Assembly: GCF_001634285.1 (NCBI RefSeq)
Contig: NZ_CP015439.1
Coordinates: 186,001 to 250,000 of the forward strand
Direction of reading: 5' to 3'
Origin: Anoxybacillus amylolyticus
GTDB taxonomy: Bacteria; Bacillota; Bacilli; Bacillales; Anoxybacillaceae
Length of the DNA stretch: 64,000 bases
Shown here: positions 42,730 to 50,920 of the stretch, piece by piece
Numbering within the stretch: the first letter of the stretch is position 1
How the letters are laid out: every line of letters begins with the position of its first letter
Position numbers and translations under genes: made by a program
Notes under the pieces: generated by a model
Told to the model about the DNA's origin: nothing
The model's input: only the letters and a program-made list of their open reading frames with translations
The model's database searches: none

Positions 42730-42750
42730 AAATCGTAATAATTACGATTT
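42730..42750. promoter_or_regulatory. Zur box upstream of the CobW-like gene
   Basis: A perfect 21-bp palindrome: AAATCGTAAT, a central A, then ATTACGATTT. This equals the Bacillus Zur consensus. It lies 24 nt before the ATG and should block transcription when zinc is plentiful. Confidence 0.95.
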
Positions 42751-42774
42751 AATAAAAAAAGGAGGTTACGTTCT

Positions 42775-43959
42775 ATGCATAAAATTCCTGTAACTGTATT
42801 AAGTGGATACCTAGGTTCGGGGAAAACAACGCTTTTAAATCACATCTTGCACAACCGCGAAGGAAAGAAAATTGCTGTCATTGTTAACGATATGAGCGAA
42901 GTAAATATCGACGCCGAACTTGTTAGACAAGGCGGTTTTTCACGTACCGAGGAAAAACTTGTTCAAATTCAGAATGGATGTATTTGTTGCACGTTACGCG
43001 AAGATTTAATGAAAGAAGTTGAACGATTGGTAGATGTCGGTGGGATTGACTACATTGTCATCGAATCTTCGGGGATTAGCGAGCCAATTCCGGTTGCACA
43101 AACATTTACGTACATTGACGAAGAGCTAGGGATTGACCTAACAAAAAAATGTCGCTTAGATACGATGGTTACAGTTGTCGACGCACATCGCTTTTGGAAT
43201 GATTTCGCATCAGGGGAAAGCTTGCTTGACCGCAAACAAGCTGTTAACGAAACAGATATACGTGAAGTAGCAGATTTGCTAATTGAACAAATCGAATTTT
43301 CTAATGTAATTTTATTAAATAAAGTTGATCTCATTAGTTCCGAAGAAGCCAAAAAACTTGAAGGGGTATTGAAAAAATTAAATCCGGAAGCAAAAATTAT
43401 CCAAACGACATTCGGCCAAGTGCCATTGGACGAAATTTTAAATACGTATTTATTTGACTTTGAAAAAGCAAGCCAATCCGCCGGATGGATAAAAGAATTG
43501 AATGAGGAGCATACACCAGAAACAGAAGAATACGGAATTTCTTCATTTGTTTATCGCAGAAGACTCCCGTTTCACCCAGAGCGTTTCATGAATTGGCTCG
43601 AAAATTGGCCAATTGAAATTGTTCGTGCAAAAGGATTTTTCTGGCTTGCATCAAGAAATGACATGTGCTGTCTTTTATCACAAGCAGGATCTTCGATTAT
43701 GATTCAAGGGGCTGGCGAGTGGATCGCGGTTTATTCAGAGACGGAACGTGAAAAAATTCTTAGCGAAACCCCTGATTTGTTGGATAAGTGGGATGAAACG
43801 TATGGAGATCGCTTGACAGAACTCGTCTTTATTGGTATTGACATTAATCAAGAAGAAATAGAAGCTTCTTTAGACAAATGTTTGTTGACCGACGAAGAGA
43901 TGCAAAAAGATTGGAAAACATTCGTCGATCCTATTCCTGAATTTTCTTTTTCTCATTAA
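42775..43959 (+). CDS. zagA: CobW/COG0523 GTPase, zinc metallochaperone (ZagA/YciC-like)
   Basis: 394 residues. Walker [17 protein letters not shown], zinc site [13 protein letters not shown] (CxCC), Switch/[11 protein letters not shown], and NKVDLI guanine motif. The C-terminal CobW domain includes [15 protein letters not shown]. subtilis ZagA (YciC) supplies zinc to FolE when ZTP rises. The perfect Zur box upstream strongly supports a zinc role. A zinc-binding lipoprotein gene with its own Zur box follows. Confidence 0.92.
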   Translation: MHKIPVTVLSGYLGSGKTTLLNHILHNREGKKIAVIVNDMSEVNIDAELVRQGGFSRTEEKLVQIQNGCICCTLREDLMKEVERLVDVGGIDYIVIESSGISEPIPVAQTFTYIDEELGIDLTKKCRLDTMVTVVDAHRFWNDFASGESLLDRKQAVNETDIREVADLLIEQIEFSNVILLNKVDLISSEEAKKLEGVLKKLNPEAKIIQTTFGQVPLDEILNTYLFDFEKASQSAGWIKELNEEHTPETEEYGISSFVYRRRLPFHPERFMNWLENWPIEIVRAKGFFWLASRNDMCCLLSQAGSSIMIQGAGEWIAVYSETEREKILSETPDLLDKWDETYGDRLTELVFIGIDINQEEIEASLDKCLLTDEEMQKDWKTFVDPIPEFSFSH

Positions 43960-43978
43960 CAGCTATATTCTAGTTCTC

Positions 43979-43999
43979 AAATCGTAATTGTTACGATAT
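43979..43999. promoter_or_regulatory. Zur box upstream of the zinc-binding lipoprotein gene
   Basis: AAATCGTAAT followed by TGTTACGATAT; two to three differences from the perfect palindrome. Lies 51 nt before the ATG. Confidence 0.88.
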
Positions 44000-44050
44000 A
44001 ATAACAAAGGATTTTTCCTGTCAAACACATGATAGAGGAAGGAGCTTACG

Positions 44051-44992
44051 ATGAAAGCAAAATCATTGGTTTTATCTCTTTTACTTGTAGTTTCTGCTTT
44101 TTTATACGGTTGCAACGCTAATAAAAATGACGGGCAGACAAAAAAAGCAAACGACGTGTTAACTGTTTATACAACTATTTACCCATTAAAAGACTTTGCC
44201 GAAAAAATTGGCGGGAGCTATGTTAAAGCAGAGAGCATTTATCCTCCTGGGGTAGAAGCACATACGTTCGAACCGACCACCCAAACAATGAAAAAACTAG
44301 CAGATGCTGATGCGTTTATTTATGTTGGTGCAGGTATGGAAGAATTTATAAATAAAACGATGCAAACGCTACAAAACGAGCATGTAACGTTTATCGAAGG
44401 AACAAAAGGCATTCCGTTATTAGACTCAACTAGCGAACACGAAACTAGTGAGGAACATCACGACCATGGGGACAAAGACCCACACGTCTGGCTCGATCCG
44501 ATTCTTTCTATTCAAATCGCAGAAAACATTAAAAATGCACTCATTGAACTGAAACCAGAAGCGAAAGACACGTTTGAAAAAAACTTCGCTTCCTTAAAGC
44601 AGCAGCTACAACAGCTCGATCAACAGTTTCAAGCCGTCGTAAACACTGCACCGAAAAAAGAAATTCTCGTTTCACACGCTGCTTATGGTTACTGGGAAAA
44701 ACGATACGGCATCCATGAAATAAGCATCGCCGGCCTTTCGCCAAGCAACGAACCGTCACAAAAAGAATTAGCACAAATCATCGATACTGCCAAAAAGCAT
44801 CATATTCGCTATGTCATCTTCGAACAAAACGTTACACCGAAAGTGGCAGATATTGTAAAAAACGAAATCGGAGCCGAGCCACTTCGTCTCCATAACCTAG
44901 AAACTCTGACAGAAGACGATATCCAAAAAAAGAAAGACTATTTTTCTATTATGAAAGAAAATATAACGGTACTAAAAAAAGCATTGCAATAA
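44051..44992 (+). CDS. znuA: Zinc ABC transporter substrate-binding lipoprotein (ZnuA/AdcA type)
   Basis: 313 residues. Signal peptide with lipobox LYGC (about residue 18-21). Zinc ligands: the His in GVEAHTFEPT, the His in DPHVWLDPIL, the His in SHAAYGYWEKRYG and the Asp/Glu-containing region near VIFEQNVTPKV. A histidine-rich loop EHETSEEHHDHGDKDPH lies before the second site. It captures zinc outside the cell. The permease and ATPase genes are not adjacent. Own Zur box. Confidence 0.93.
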   Translation: MKAKSLVLSLLLVVSAFLYGCNANKNDGQTKKANDVLTVYTTIYPLKDFAEKIGGSYVKAESIYPPGVEAHTFEPTTQTMKKLADADAFIYVGAGMEEFINKTMQTLQNEHVTFIEGTKGIPLLDSTSEHETSEEHHDHGDKDPHVWLDPILSIQIAENIKNALIELKPEAKDTFEKNFASLKQQLQQLDQQFQAVVNTAPKKEILVSHAAYGYWEKRYGIHEISIAGLSPSNEPSQKELAQIIDTAKKHHIRYVIFEQNVTPKVADIVKNEIGAEPLRLHNLETLTEDDIQKKKDYFSIMKENITVLKKALQ

Positions 44993-45033
44993 AAAAAGAG
45001 ATTTCCTTTCTTCAAGGAAGATACAATGGTCAT

Positions 45034-45073
45034 AAAAAGGAGTGTCCCATCACTTTTGGGACACCCTCTTTTA
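45034..45073. terminator. Bidirectional terminator
   Basis: Arms GGAGTGTCCCA and TGGGACACCC around TCACTTT, with A/T tracts on both sides. Ends the zinc gene and the convergent dihaem gene. Confidence 0.8.
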
Positions 45074-47026
45074 TTCTAACGACCGAACATATTCGGCAAT
45101 CGCGGCAATTTCTCCTTGCGTAAGTGTTGGAATTTCTTTTGTTTTATGGCTTTCAATCGCTTCCTCAATCGTTTTTGCACTTCCGTCATGTAAGTAAGGC
45201 GCAGTCGACCATACCCCTCGCAACGTAGGAGTATCCCACTGCTTCGGTGTGCGCGGATTCATAAAATGTGCTCGTGCATCTCCGTTTGATGCCCGATCTT
45301 TTGGATTATTCGTCCCGACGTCATGCAAATACGCTGTATTGGTGGTCGTCAATTTTCCTCGCCCATCTACCGCTTTCGCACTGTCAGTAAAATATTGGCC
45401 GCCATGACAACTCAAGCAATTGCCTTTTCCGTTAAACAGCGCTTCCCCTTCTTCCGCTTTTGTTGTTAAACTACCATCTTTATTTCGATACGGACTTTTC
45501 GGAACTGGGAAAGAATCGGGCGCATCTAAATACGCAAATAACGCATCATACATATGCTCGACGTCTTTTGGCAGCGGTTTGCTTGGATCAATAGTTGTCA
45601 TGCCGCCCATTTCATTTTGCACCGTATGAATATAGTCGCTAAACTCGTCACGTGAACCGTCCCACATAAACAAGCCTGTTTTCGTCGTCAGTACATTGCT
45701 TGGAACGTTGCGCGGTCCTTTTGGGGTAAGCAATGTTAATCCGTTGATCTCCCCATCGCTATGGCAAGAAGCGCAACTCATCCAATTGTTCCCTGTAATT
45801 GCTGTTGCAAACTCATCGCTGTTGGCACTGTAAAAAATCGTTTTCCCCTCCCGAACAAGCGGAGATAATGAATCGTTCGCAATGAGCCGAATCGTTCCTT
45901 TTGCTGCCTTAGCTTTTGTATATGGACTTTTTCCCCCCGTTTTAATCACAGCTAAATCATGGCTCATCGCATTGTGAACGAACAACATTTTTCCGTCCGG
46001 TGAAATAACAACCCCACGTGGATTATTCCCTTCGATGCGCCGCAAAATTTGTGTTGCATTGCCACCACGCGCTAAATCGAACACAACTAAATCTTCACTT
46101 CCAGACATCACAGCATACATTTTGCTTCCATCCGGCTGAAACGTAACATCATATGGATTCGACACAATGATCGTTTCGTTTTTCACATCTTTCACATTAA
46201 TCGCTGCAAACAGTTCTTTCCGCTCCCCAAGCAGTTCCTCATCTTTTTCTAAATCAATGACCGAAATAGCTGGAAACACTGTTTCTTCAAACTGAATGGG
46301 AGTATCAATGTTCGTCAACAAATGTGGAATATACGCTTTTTTTCCATCTGGTGCAATGACAAACTGCTCGAGCGTATTCGGAACGCCTTGGCTTTTTTTC
46401 CGATCGGCTTGATCAGGAGACGGTGCAAGGGCAATCTCTTTGATAACACGATTTTTTCCTGTGTCAATGACACTAATTTTGGCGTCTAAATAATGTGGGA
46501 CATACAATTTTTTCCCATCTGCCGTAATGGCAACCGTACGCGGTCGATCGCCTACACGTATTTCTTTTCTCACCTTTCTGCTCTCTAAGTCAACGACCGA
46601 TACCGTACTAGAACGGTAATTCGCTACATATAGCGTTTTTCCGTCCTGACTTGTGACTAAACCAAACGGTTCAATGCCTGTTTTTATATGATCGACTACT
46701 TTTTTCGCTTTTAAAGAAATAATATCCACGCGGTCATCGTGCATACACGACACGTACAAAAACTGCTCATCTGGGCTTAACGTTAACTGCCGCGGCTCTT
46801 TTCCGACAGGAATCTCTCCTTTTTTCTTTCTCGTTTTCGCATCGATGATGGTGACAGTATTTACATCGATGTTTGCTGTATATAGCGTATCCCCTTTTCG
46901 ATTGATAGCAATATTGTCGCTATGGACAGCATCCTTCCGAACGATTCGCGTTTCGGTTTCAAACACCGGATTCGCTTGGCACCCGATGAGCACAAACAAC
47001 AAAAATAAGCCAATCCACTTTCTCAT
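45071..47026 (-). CDS. Lipoprotein with YncE-like beta-propeller and dihaem cytochrome c peroxidase (MauG-like) domain
   Basis: 651 residues. Signal peptide with lipobox LIGC (about residue 17). Residues ~40-370 are YVTN/YncE-type propeller blades (RKGDTLYTANIDVNTVTIID; DGKTLYVANYRSSTVSVVDL; PDGKMLFVHNAMSHDLAVI). The C-terminal part has two haem motifs: CASCHSDGE and CLSCHGG, with PYLHDGSAKTIEEAI near the end. Di-haem proteins of this kind act on peroxide or in electron transfer outside the membrane. The start at 47026 is followed by a good lipobox. A Fur-like box lies upstream. Confidence 0.88.
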   Translation of the reverse strand: MRKWIGLFLLFVLIGCQANPVFETETRIVRKDAVHSDNIAINRKGDTLYTANIDVNTVTIIDAKTRKKKGEIPVGKEPRQLTLSPDEQFLYVSCMHDDRVDIISLKAKKVVDHIKTGIEPFGLVTSQDGKTLYVANYRSSTVSVVDLESRKVRKEIRVGDRPRTVAITADGKKLYVPHYLDAKISVIDTGKNRVIKEIALAPSPDQADRKKSQGVPNTLEQFVIAPDGKKAYIPHLLTNIDTPIQFEETVFPAISVIDLEKDEELLGERKELFAAINVKDVKNETIIVSNPYDVTFQPDGSKMYAVMSGSEDLVVFDLARGGNATQILRRIEGNNPRGVVISPDGKMLFVHNAMSHDLAVIKTGGKSPYTKAKAAKGTIRLIANDSLSPLVREGKTIFYSANSDEFATAITGNNWMSCASCHSDGEINGLTLLTPKGPRNVPSNVLTTKTGLFMWDGSRDEFSDYIHTVQNEMGGMTTIDPSKPLPKDVEHMYDALFAYLDAPDSFPVPKSPYRNKDGSLTTKAEEGEALFNGKGNCLSCHGGQYFTDSAKAVDGRGKLTTTNTAYLHDVGTNNPKDRASNGDARAHFMNPRTPKQWDTPTLRGVWSTAPYLHDGSAKTIEEAIESHKTKEIPTLTQGEIAAIAEYVRSLE

Positions 47027-47050
47027 CCGTATTCCCCCGTTTTTATTAAA

Positions 47051-47073
47051 GAAAATGAAAACCATTTTCATTT
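47051..47073. promoter_or_regulatory. Fur-box-like palindrome upstream of the dihaem lipoprotein
   Basis: TGAAAACCATTTTCA (47056-47070), part of a longer dyad GAAAATG/CATTTTC; 11 of 14 arm bases fit TGATAATnATTATCA. Just upstream of the ATG at 47026. Confidence 0.65.
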
Positions 47074-47108
47074 TACAAAAAAATACGGCACTCCTCAATG
47101 GATGCCGC

Positions 47109-49169
47109 TTACTTTTTCTTCACTTCTACTGATAACAAAACAGGTGCAATTCCGTACTTGCCGTGTCCCGCTTGAATTTGTGGGACATGGTCCCCATCGG
47201 TATTGCCGGAATCATTGCCTTCCATATATACATCCCCTGTATCCCAAAATTCACTCGCTTGCATCCCTTCATTGACGCTCGGCCCATCAATAATACGATC
47301 ATAAAAGTCTACATAACGAGAAATAATCGTTTCTCTCTCTAACGCTTTTACTGGCTGATCAGAATCAGTGTTATTTAAGTTATTTAGCGCTACGCGGAAC
47401 ACACCGGACAATGCACCTGCGACAAACGGTGTATACTTCCTCTCATTTTTCCCTGTTTTATACACGCGTAACGTGCGATCCCAAAAATGCTTATCCATCG
47501 CTTCATAAATATGGCGAGCCGCTTCGCGATATTTTTCTTCTTTTGTCGCTAAAAACGCTGCAGTCAATCCGCGAATCGCTCCAAGCTGGGCAAGTAATGT
47601 TGGCTCTGATTGTTCCGGTCCTTCCCCAATGATAAACCCGTTGGCAACAAGTCTGTCTTTCCTCATCAGTTTCGTAAGGATAAAGTCCGCTTGTGCCGTC
47701 AAAAGTTCTAATGCCCGTTTTCCTTCTGGAGTGCCGAGCCCTTTTGCTTTTTCCCCGCTTGCATAGCCAACAGGAAGGCCGTCAATCGCCCGTTCAAAAA
47801 TGCGGAGTGCTTCCATCGTATATCCTGCTTGGAACGTATCGACACGTTTCCCTTGCCCATTATCATATTGCTCAACAAAAGCCCCTACTTTTCGATTAAA
47901 ATGCATGGCATCGATGTTTTTAAACACTTGAAGCAGGACGTCTCGGTTGACGGAATATGGATCGTTCGCAATGACATCATTTGACGGATCCGCATCTATG
48001 TTTTCTTTCGGGGCACTCGGGAATGGCTCGCCGTCAAACACCGCTAAGAACGCTCGGTTTTGATTTGGATTGTCTACACGTTGGTCGGTCATTCCGTAAA
48101 ACTCAGCTGCTGGCCAAAGCATTAGCCATTGATCTTGCAATACACTTCTTGCATCTTTCACTATTAACTGCTTCGCCTTTGGCGCCAGCTTACTTCCATC
48201 TTCAACTACTTCAATGGCATGCGGCAAATATACAAGCCCTTTATTTGGATCATACTTACTTCCTACTCCTTTTGCTAATGCCTGCCGTTTTGCATCATAA
48301 AACAAATAATCGCGCACAAAGTTCAATTTATTCCATATTTCTTCTGTTAAAATCATGCCTTGCATCCCATCTGCTGAACTGACACCGAGCGCAATGTTTT
48401 TATCTTGGTCATCGTGTGACGTTTTTGCCTCCAACTCTTCATCTTTATCTACCGTATGGAAACCGCCTAAAAAATCACCGGCCCAGAGGGCTTGTTTTAA
48501 AAAGACAGCTCCATACGCAGACGGTGTCAGCAATTTTTGCATACTATCACGATCCCAGCGCAGCGACTGAAAATCGACTTGATATACTGGGACATATGTT
48601 TTGTCTTTATTTTCCACATATACGCTCGTATCGACCTTTTGTGCATAGTGCGGATCTCCGCCAGCATATTCAATCAACGTCGGAAACATGTTGCGGAAAA
48701 TTTCTTCATGTGGGTACCCGACACTATCCGCAAGCGCATAAAAACGATCGGCTAATGCCTCATCTGTTGCCTTCTTTTCTTTTTCCGCCCATTGTGCCGC
48801 CACAGGACCATGAATTAAATGCAAACCTAACCCCGATTTTTCCGTCACTTCATACATTGCTTCTTCTGAATACTCATAGGACTCAATGCCAGCTGTGTAA
48901 TCAAACTTCGTCGGTTTATTTATTTTTCGCGCATCTAATACGTCCAAATTAAGCCCAAGCCCTTCGGCTAATGGCTCTCCTGACAGCTCAAATTCGGAAT
49001 AAGCAAACATATTGCCGGCTGTATCAAACGTATAATCAGTCACCGGCACGGCAATTTCTTTTTCCATTTCCTTTTTCTCATTCGTTTCTTGCATTGGCGT
49101 ACAGGCGGAAGCAAGCAGAAGCGAAGAAGCAAGCGCTGCTGCTACGCCTTTTGATCCATTTTTCTTCAT
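47109..49169 (-). CDS. Large secreted lipoprotein of unknown function
   Basis: 686 residues from MKKNGSKGVAAALASSLLLA with lipobox SAC (about residue 23). After a charged linker it is soluble and mostly helical, with repeats of helical hairpins (YREAARHIYEAMDKHFWDR; AFLATKEEKYREAARHIYEAM by position ~540-560) suggestive of an alpha/alpha toroid fold like glycosidase-type or cytochrome-peroxidase partner proteins. Motifs VNEGMQASEFWDTGDVYMEG near the end are distinctive. No catalytic set is identified. Lies next to the dihaem gene, both behind Fur-like boxes. Confidence 0.75.
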   Translation of the reverse strand: MKKNGSKGVAAALASSLLLASACTPMQETNEKKEMEKEIAVPVTDYTFDTAGNMFAYSEFELSGEPLAEGLGLNLDVLDARKINKPTKFDYTAGIESYEYSEEAMYEVTEKSGLGLHLIHGPVAAQWAEKEKKATDEALADRFYALADSVGYPHEEIFRNMFPTLIEYAGGDPHYAQKVDTSVYVENKDKTYVPVYQVDFQSLRWDRDSMQKLLTPSAYGAVFLKQALWAGDFLGGFHTVDKDEELEAKTSHDDQDKNIALGVSSADGMQGMILTEEIWNKLNFVRDYLFYDAKRQALAKGVGSKYDPNKGLVYLPHAIEVVEDGSKLAPKAKQLIVKDARSVLQDQWLMLWPAAEFYGMTDQRVDNPNQNRAFLAVFDGEPFPSAPKENIDADPSNDVIANDPYSVNRDVLLQVFKNIDAMHFNRKVGAFVEQYDNGQGKRVDTFQAGYTMEALRIFERAIDGLPVGYASGEKAKGLGTPEGKRALELLTAQADFILTKLMRKDRLVANGFIIGEGPEQSEPTLLAQLGAIRGLTAAFLATKEEKYREAARHIYEAMDKHFWDRTLRVYKTGKNERKYTPFVAGALSGVFRVALNNLNNTDSDQPVKALERETIISRYVDFYDRIIDGPSVNEGMQASEFWDTGDVYMEGNDSGNTDGDHVPQIQAGHGKYGIAPVLLSVEVKKK

Positions 49170-49190
49170 GCAACAGTCCTCCGAATCAGC

Positions 49191-49211
49191 AACGATTTTC
49201 ATTATCATTAA
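49191..49211. promoter_or_regulatory. Fur-box-like site upstream of the large lipoprotein
   Basis: AACGATTTTC joined to ATTATCATTAA; reads TTAATGATAATGAAAATCG on the minus strand, close to GATAATGATAATCATTATC. About 20 nt before the ATG at 49169. Confidence 0.6.
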
Positions 49212-49213
49212 TT

Positions 49214-49726
49214 TTAATAGAAATGATGCGAAAAGTCTACATAGAAAACTTTCCGTTCCCCAGTAAGCAGGGAATAAAATTCCACTTTGCTTAGAACAAT
49301 TCCTAAATCACGGCAAGCGGCAACGACACAAGAAAAATAACGGGAACAAAATGTTTCGTCTGTTTCCAAGAAAAACTTGCAAACCACGCCTTTTCCTTTG
49401 TCGTTATACGCCATATCAATTTCTATACTTTTTTTCATCCGCTTTGCTCCGTACTCTACCCGTTCAAACAGCAAAAAACAATCTACGGTCGGCTGTAAAA
49501 AATGAAGGAGATGGTCGGTCGTTTTTACTAACACTGTATAATAATGTACCGGAGAATCAAACAAATGTTGATCGAGTGTTTTCCAATATCGATTAATTAA
49601 CCGCAAAATAAACGAAGCAGACCGTAAAGAAGGAGAGGCTTGATAGTAATGGAAAATAATTTGCTTTACTACCCCTTCGACTGCTTGCTTCCAGTTTTGA
49701 TCCATAGACAAGCTGATGGCACTCAT
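49214..49726 (-). CDS. Conserved protein of unknown function in the Fur-linked cluster
   Basis: 170 residues from MSAISLSMDQNWKQAVEGVV, after GGAGGGATACATATA. Parts such as HYYTVLVKTTDHLLHFLQPT, then FLLFERVEYGAKRMKKSIEI and CRDLGIVLSKVEFYSLLTGE are strongly patterned and probably conserved, but no family is assigned with certainty (a DUF3907-type YpuI relative is a possibility). Lies downstream of the DUF2325 gene. Confidence 0.75.
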   Translation of the reverse strand: MSAISLSMDQNWKQAVEGVVKQIIFHYYQASPSLRSASFILRLINRYWKTLDQHLFDSPVHYYTVLVKTTDHLLHFLQPTVDCFLLFERVEYGAKRMKKSIEIDMAYNDKGKGVVCKFFLETDETFCSRYFSCVVAACRDLGIVLSKVEFYSLLTGERKVFYVDFSHHFY

Positions 49727-49746
49727 TATATGTATCCCTCCATCGG

Positions 49747-50043
49747 TTAGTTTGCTTGTTTTTTTCCTATTTTTTGTAACACAGGATGAATGGAGCTCCA
49801 TGAGCGCTTCACAAAGTAAATCGGCTTTTCCTGGCTTTTCGCTTTTTGCTTAATCACTTTCGCTAAATTATGATTTACATAATCAGTCATGACGAGTACG
49901 AGGTCGATATGTTCTGGGATGCCGCGCTTCACCATATTCACTTTTCGCCCGTCAAGATGAATAATTTCCTTAAACCCAGAATTCACCAACTTATCAGTAA
50001 TATTTCCTAAATGGTCCGCACCTACGACTAATAACGATGACAT
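49747..50043 (-). CDS. DUF2325 family protein
   Basis: 98 residues from MSSLLVVGADHLGNITDKLV. The whole of it fits DUF2325, a small Rossmann-like domain (VDLVLVMTDYVNHNLAKVIK; PIYFVKRSWSSIHPVLQKI). ATG follows GGAGGGAAGCGAC. It is the first gene behind a good Fur-box-like site. Function unknown. Confidence 0.88.
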   Translation of the reverse strand: MSSLLVVGADHLGNITDKLVNSGFKEIIHLDGRKVNMVKRGIPEHIDLVLVMTDYVNHNLAKVIKQKAKSQEKPIYFVKRSWSSIHPVLQKIGKKQAN

Positions 50044-50084
50044 GTCGCTTCCCTCCATTAAGTTTATCTTTATTTCTATTCTAA

Positions 50085-50099
50085 TTGAGAATGATTATC
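50085..50099. promoter_or_regulatory. Fur-box-like site upstream of the DUF2325 gene
   Basis: TTGAGAATGATTATC, near the TGAGAATnATTCTCA/TGATAATnATTATCA consensus. Located ~40 nt before the start, where Fur would block transcription. Confidence 0.75.
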
Positions 50100-50218
50100 T
50101 TCGTCAATATTTGATGATACATCTTCTCATCTAAATTTCTGCTTTTTTCCGTTATAACTTTTTTCACAATGAACAAACTAGCTGTGTAGTTATTTTTACG
50201 AAAATGGAGGGAAACTAC

Positions 50219-50380
50219 ATGGCTAAAGACGTGCTTTGTGAAGTAAAAAACTGTAGTTATTGGTCAAGCGGCAACCGCTGCAGCGCAGAAGCAATTTATG
50301 TCGTCAGCAACGCTGGCACGATGGCTTCAAGCGCATCAGAAACCGACTGTAAAACGTTTACCCCAAACCATCAAATGTAA
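50219..50380 (+). CDS. DUF1540 small cysteine-rich protein
   Basis: 53 residues, MAKDVLCEVKNCSYWSSGNR then CSAEAIYVVSNAGTMASSAS, ending ETDCKTFTPNHQM. Four cysteines spaced as in DUF1540 proteins, likely a metal-binding site. ATG after TGGAGGGAAACTAC. The structured RNA element follows directly, so the last codons may come from an insertion. Confidence 0.88.
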   Translation: MAKDVLCEVKNCSYWSSGNRCSAEAIYVVSNAGTMASSASETDCKTFTPNHQM

Positions 50381-50381
50381 T

Positions 50382-50565
50382 GGCGCAAAGCGCCCGCTTA
50401 TCGGCGAAGAGCGCACAAGCCCCACCGAGGAGAGCTCAAACCAAGTATGGCTTGGTTCTGCGTGGGTAAGCTCAGTCAAGCCAATTACTATGCCGCCGAA
50501 AGAAGAGGCGAAGCGCATCACACCGATGGTACTTAGAGCTAGACAGCTCTCTGCCCAATTGCAAA
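50382..50565 (+). ncRNA. Structured RNA resembling HEARO/omega RNA (orphan)
   Basis: Dense complementary segments: GGCGC/GCGCC hairpin; CGCT/AGCG; CCCAC paired with GTGGG enclosing GAGCTC and CCAAG/CTTGG hairpin; then TAAGCTCAGTCAAGCC; CGCC/GGCG; ATGC/GCAT; AGAGCT/AGCTCT. The order CCCAC-GAG..GCTC-hairpin-GTGGGTAAGC-TCAAGCC recalls the HEARO RNAs of IscB elements, but no IscB gene is present. The open frames across it have no family match or ribosome binding site. Ends at a terminator at ~50,590. Confidence 0.5.
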
Positions 50566-50587
50566 ATTTTATACTTTCCTATCTTTT

Positions 50588-50616
50588 GAAAAGATGTCCT
50601 TTTTGGACATCTTTCT
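50588..50616. terminator. Bidirectional terminator
   Basis: AAAGATGTCC and GGACATCTTT with a TTTTT loop; perfect 10-bp stem. Follows the structured RNA. Confidence 0.8.
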
Positions 50617-50649
50617 AGTTACATCATCCACGAAAAGAGGGGCGCTCCG

Positions 50650-50841
50650 ATGAATAAAAAAGAAAGTTTAATTCGTTCCTTCCAACAAGAAGTAAAACGA
50701 GCCAATCAGCAAACGTTTCCCATGTATGTCGATTCTTTCACTAATTTATGGCAATACGAATTTGGAACGCTTGACGGGCTGCCAAAAGAAATTGAACACC
50801 TTATTGCGAATCGAGCATTAGAGCTAGAATTAATGGAATAG
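50650..50841 (+). CDS. Small hypothetical protein
   Basis: 63 residues, MNKKESLIRSFQQEVKRANQ then FTNLWQYEFGTLDGLPKEIE; helical. ATG follows GAGGGGCGCTCCG. Not recognised. It lies at the place where menC would often follow menE but is convergent to menE. Confidence 0.65.
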   Translation: MNKKESLIRSFQQEVKRANQQTFPMYVDSFTNLWQYEFGTLDGLPKEIEHLIANRALELELME

Positions 50842-50873
50842 AAAAAGGAAAGTAAATGGTTATCATTGACCGA

Positions 50874-50920
50874 TGAAAAAGGGTGTCCGTCGATCATCGA
50901 CTTAGACACCCCTATGTTTT
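50874..50920. terminator. Terminator of menE
   Basis: GGGTGTC (50881-50887) pairs with GACACCC (50905-50911); an extra inner stem GTCGATGATCGAC strengthens it. T runs flank both sides. Confidence 0.8.

Noticed and set aside
49747-50043. DUF2325 gene as Argonaute- or defence-associated
   Set aside because: No nuclease or defence genes are adjacent; the Fur-like site and neighbouring lipoproteins point to iron-linked control.
50382-50565. tmRNA, RNase P RNA or group II intron domain
   Set aside because: The hallmark sequences of these RNAs (tag codons, P4 consensus, domain V) are absent.
50298-50618. Open frames across the 50.3-50.6 kb region
   Set aside because: They overlap the DUF1540 gene or lie over the structured RNA, have no ribosome binding site and no family pattern.
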